A DNA stretch of 22,228 nt. Origin: a virus. Position numbers and translations under genes: made by a program. The notes beneath the pieces are model-generated. The model was not told the DNA's origin, made no database searches, and saw nothing but the letters and a program-made list of their open reading frames with translations. The DNA lies in IMG/VR virus record IMGVR_UViG_3300042294_001510, positions 1 to 22,228 of that record; one strand, 5' to 3'. This document shows, in pieces, positions 20,901 to 22,228 of the stretch (position 1 is the first letter of the stretch; each line of letters starts with the position of its first letter).

Positions 20901-21280
20901 GCCACATGAGTGACGCTGACATTGACCTGAAGAACGCAGCCCGCAGCCGCATGGGGAAAAACAATCGCAACCGTGGCAACAGTCTGGAGCGCCGACTGGC
21001 TGCTGAACTCACTGAGGCTGGACTGGCTGGCGAGAGGGTTGGGCAGTACGGCGGCAAGACTGATGTTCGCGCACTGGGGCTGATCATCAGCGCCAAGAAG
21101 GGCGGCGCCTACTCGGAGCGATTCGATAAGTGGCTCAACGAGTTGACGCCGAAGGCTGACGAAGTCGCCGCGCTGGTGGTGGAAGACGCCCCCGGCTCAG
21201 GCATCAAGGCCCGTCGCATGGTCGTGATCCACTGGGAGACACTGGTGCAGCTGCTACAGCAGCGGGAGGAGAAGGCATGA
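20897..21280 (+). CDS. Resolvase-like / PD-(D/E)XK-type protein (127 aa)
   Basis: ATG at 20897 (ATGA overlap); a second ATG at 20906 is possible. The basic start and NRGNSLERRLAAELTEAGL resemble the first helix of Hjc-like resolvases ('G...E..l...l...G'), with Glu31. GGKTDVRALG (Asp56) and LIISAKKGG (Lys67) match the order D...xxK, and VVIHWETLVQLL is a typical end. The Glu expected in the ExK motif is Ser65 here, so activity is uncertain. A role in branched-DNA resolution would suit the recombination genes upstream. Confidence 0.6.
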   Translation: MSHMSDADIDLKNAARSRMGKNNRNRGNSLERRLAAELTEAGLAGERVGQYGGKTDVRALGLIISAKKGGAYSERFDKWLNELTPKADEVAALVVEDAPGSGIKARRMVVIHWETLVQLLQQREEKA

Positions 21281-21732
21281 AGATCGCACTCGCACTGGCG
21301 CTGGTATTCGCGCCGCTCACAAATCCGCAACCACTTGGCGAGCCGCCGATCAACTACGCCATGGGCGTACTGGCAGATCAGCCAGCCGTACCAGAGGGGT
21401 ACTTCGTGGGGACTGCGACGTGGTATGACGCAGCACGTGGCTCGCACTCCAGCTGGTACACCCGCGCAGGGATCACCCTATACGGCGCGATCGGCGCTGA
21501 CGTCCGAGCCTACAAGCAGCACCGCTGGCGCACGAGTTGGGACGTCAGGATCACCAGCCTGCGCACTGGCAAGAGCGTCATCGTGCAGGTGGTGGACGTC
21601 TGCACGTGCTACGGCATCCGCAAAGATCCCAACGATCAGCGACTCATCGACCTATCGCCGCAGACATGGGCAGCCCTTGGCGTACCGCTCTCGCGTGGCG
21701 TGATGGCGATCACCCTAGAGGTGCTGCCATGA
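21277..21732 (+). CDS. Exported RlpA-like double-psi beta-barrel protein (151 aa)
   Basis: ATG at 21277 (ATGA overlap) with GGAGGAG upstream. A short signal peptide (MKIALALALVFAPLTNPQ) is followed by a spacer and, from about residue 43, a double-psi beta-barrel: GTATWYDAARG, GADVRAYKQHRW, WDVRITSLRTGKSVIVQVVD, and DLSPQTWAALGVPLSRGVMA. Asp107 in VVDVCTCYG stands where RlpA-like enzymes have the Asp of 'vnDrGp'; the conserved His of RlpA is not clearly present. RlpA relatives bind or cut glycan strands of peptidoglycan. Cys109 and Cys111 are unusual in the motif. It is far from the main lysis cassette, so it may remodel the wall or alter the cell surface. Confidence 0.75.
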   Translation: MKIALALALVFAPLTNPQPLGEPPINYAMGVLADQPAVPEGYFVGTATWYDAARGSHSSWYTRAGITLYGAIGADVRAYKQHRWRTSWDVRITSLRTGKSVIVQVVDVCTCYGIRKDPNDQRLIDLSPQTWAALGVPLSRGVMAITLEVLP

Positions 21733-22208
21733 GCAAGAGCCTGCGCCCCGACGTCATCAACAAGCGCGTGCTGGAGGCGTACCCCGGGAGCACCGCCGTC
21801 ATCGCCAGCGAGAAGGTCGCCGCGCACATGCGTGACTGTGGCGTGAAGATCACGGGGCGCACGATCAGATCCTACGCCAAGGCAGAGCGTCGCCCGTCAG
21901 AGCGGTTCTGCGCGGTGTTCTCTCAGGCATACGGGCCCTTCGAGCAGGATGACTGGATGGAGAGAGAGGAACTCCCGAAGCCGTACACCAGCCCGCGGCG
22001 CCCTGAGCTGAGCGCAGCAGAGAAGGAAGCCCGACGCCTGCAGATGCTGGTGGCTCGGTTTTGCAACTGGTGCGTGGGTGGTGACATGGGAAGCGCCGAA
22101 ACGCTGCGCTGCCCTGATGCGACATGCGTGCTGCGCCCAGCGTCGCCGCTGCCACTAGCATCCAATGCATCCACTAAGCGCGTGGCGTCGCCAGATAGGT
22201 GGGACTGA
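21729..22208 (+). CDS. Helix-turn-helix / Cys-cluster protein (159 aa)
   Basis: ATG at 21729 (ATGA overlap). Residues 22-55 (TAVIASEKVAAHMRDCGVKI followed by TGRTIRSYAKAERRP) look like a helix-turn-helix or similar DNA-binding bundle. Residues 108-140 hold CNWC (112-115) and a CPDATC (128-133) cluster ending VLRPASPLPL, a pattern seen in small phage proteins where the second pair precedes 'l.P.R..'. It is likely a zinc-binding DNA-interacting protein, perhaps a regulator. The stop TGA overlaps the next ATG by one base. Confidence 0.62.
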   Translation: MSKSLRPDVINKRVLEAYPGSTAVIASEKVAAHMRDCGVKITGRTIRSYAKAERRPSERFCAVFSQAYGPFEQDDWMEREELPKPYTSPRRPELSAAEKEARRLQMLVARFCNWCVGGDMGSAETLRCPDATCVLRPASPLPLASNASTKRVASPDRWD

Positions 22209-22228
22209 TGCGCTACCATCGCCGCACG
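22208..22228 (+). CDS. Start of next gene, cut by window end
   Basis: ATG at 22208 overlaps the previous TGA by one base, in the same stop-start style as the other genes. Only seven codons (MRYHRRT) are visible, so no product can be named. Confidence 0.4.

Noticed and set aside
1-22228. tRNA genes, CRISPR arrays, insertion sequences, attachment sites
   Set aside because: No cloverleaf-like segment, regularly spaced repeats, transposase motif or flanking repeat was seen on reading both strands; the dense coding leaves little room for them.

Overview
The window is a piece of a tailed-phage genome, probably with siphovirus morphology, or a prophage of the same kind. It has high GC, every gene I can support is on the + strand, and genes are tightly packed with ATGA, GTGA and TAATG stop-start overlaps. 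The order of modules is the classic one: head, neck, tail, lysis, then nucleic-acid metabolism. High GC, frequent GTG starts, strong GGAGG-type ribosome sites and actinophage-like lysin and helix-turn-helix/phosphoesterase genes suggest a high-GC Gram-positive (actinobacterial) host. That host call is inference. No integrase, repressor or terminase lies in the window, so lifestyle cannot be judged. Both ends cut through genes.

Layout. 1-3264 is the head: portal C-terminus, a HAD-phosphatase/prohead-protease fusion with an internal translation start, and an HK97-fold major capsid protein followed by a strong hairpin with a TTCG tetraloop. 3343-5059 is the neck: two small proteins of similar design, a small beta-rich protein, a gp6-like connector and a probable tail terminator. 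5063-11350 is the tail: tube protein, G and G-T tail chaperones joined by a -1 frameshift (slippery CCCAAAA plus a downstream hairpin), an HK97 gp10-like protein, a short tape measure, a tail-tip protein, and a fibre ending in a self-cleaving S74 chaperone. 11347-14171 is a lysis cassette of unusual composition: an XhlA-like coiled-coil/membrane protein, an exported protein with a 124-residue Pro/Ser/Thr/Glu linker and a C-terminal membrane segment, a two-helix membrane protein, a small acidic protein, and a cysteine-peptidase endolysin that carries its own C-terminal holin-like segments.

14263-15705 holds a small helix-turn-helix protein, a metallophosphoesterase and a zinc ribbon. A good sigma70-like promoter with an inverted repeat over its -35 box (15702-15731) begins the next operon. 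That operon first encodes a run of tiny zinc-ribbon and single-helix membrane proteins (15786-16991), then a recombination set: YqaJ-type exonuclease, a PD-(D/E)XK-like protein, a small basic protein, and a Rad52-family annealing protein with an SSB-like C-terminal tip. After a hairpin at 19292-19319 come a replication-initiation-like protein, a dNMP kinase, several small proteins, a resolvase-like nuclease, an exported RlpA-like double-psi beta-barrel protein and a Cys-cluster protein with a possible helix-turn-helix.

No gene-free stretch exceeds about 110 bases. The longest are 2025-2130, 14172-14262, 15706-15785 and 3265-3342. Functional names come from recognising motifs and gene order by eye; no database search was possible.
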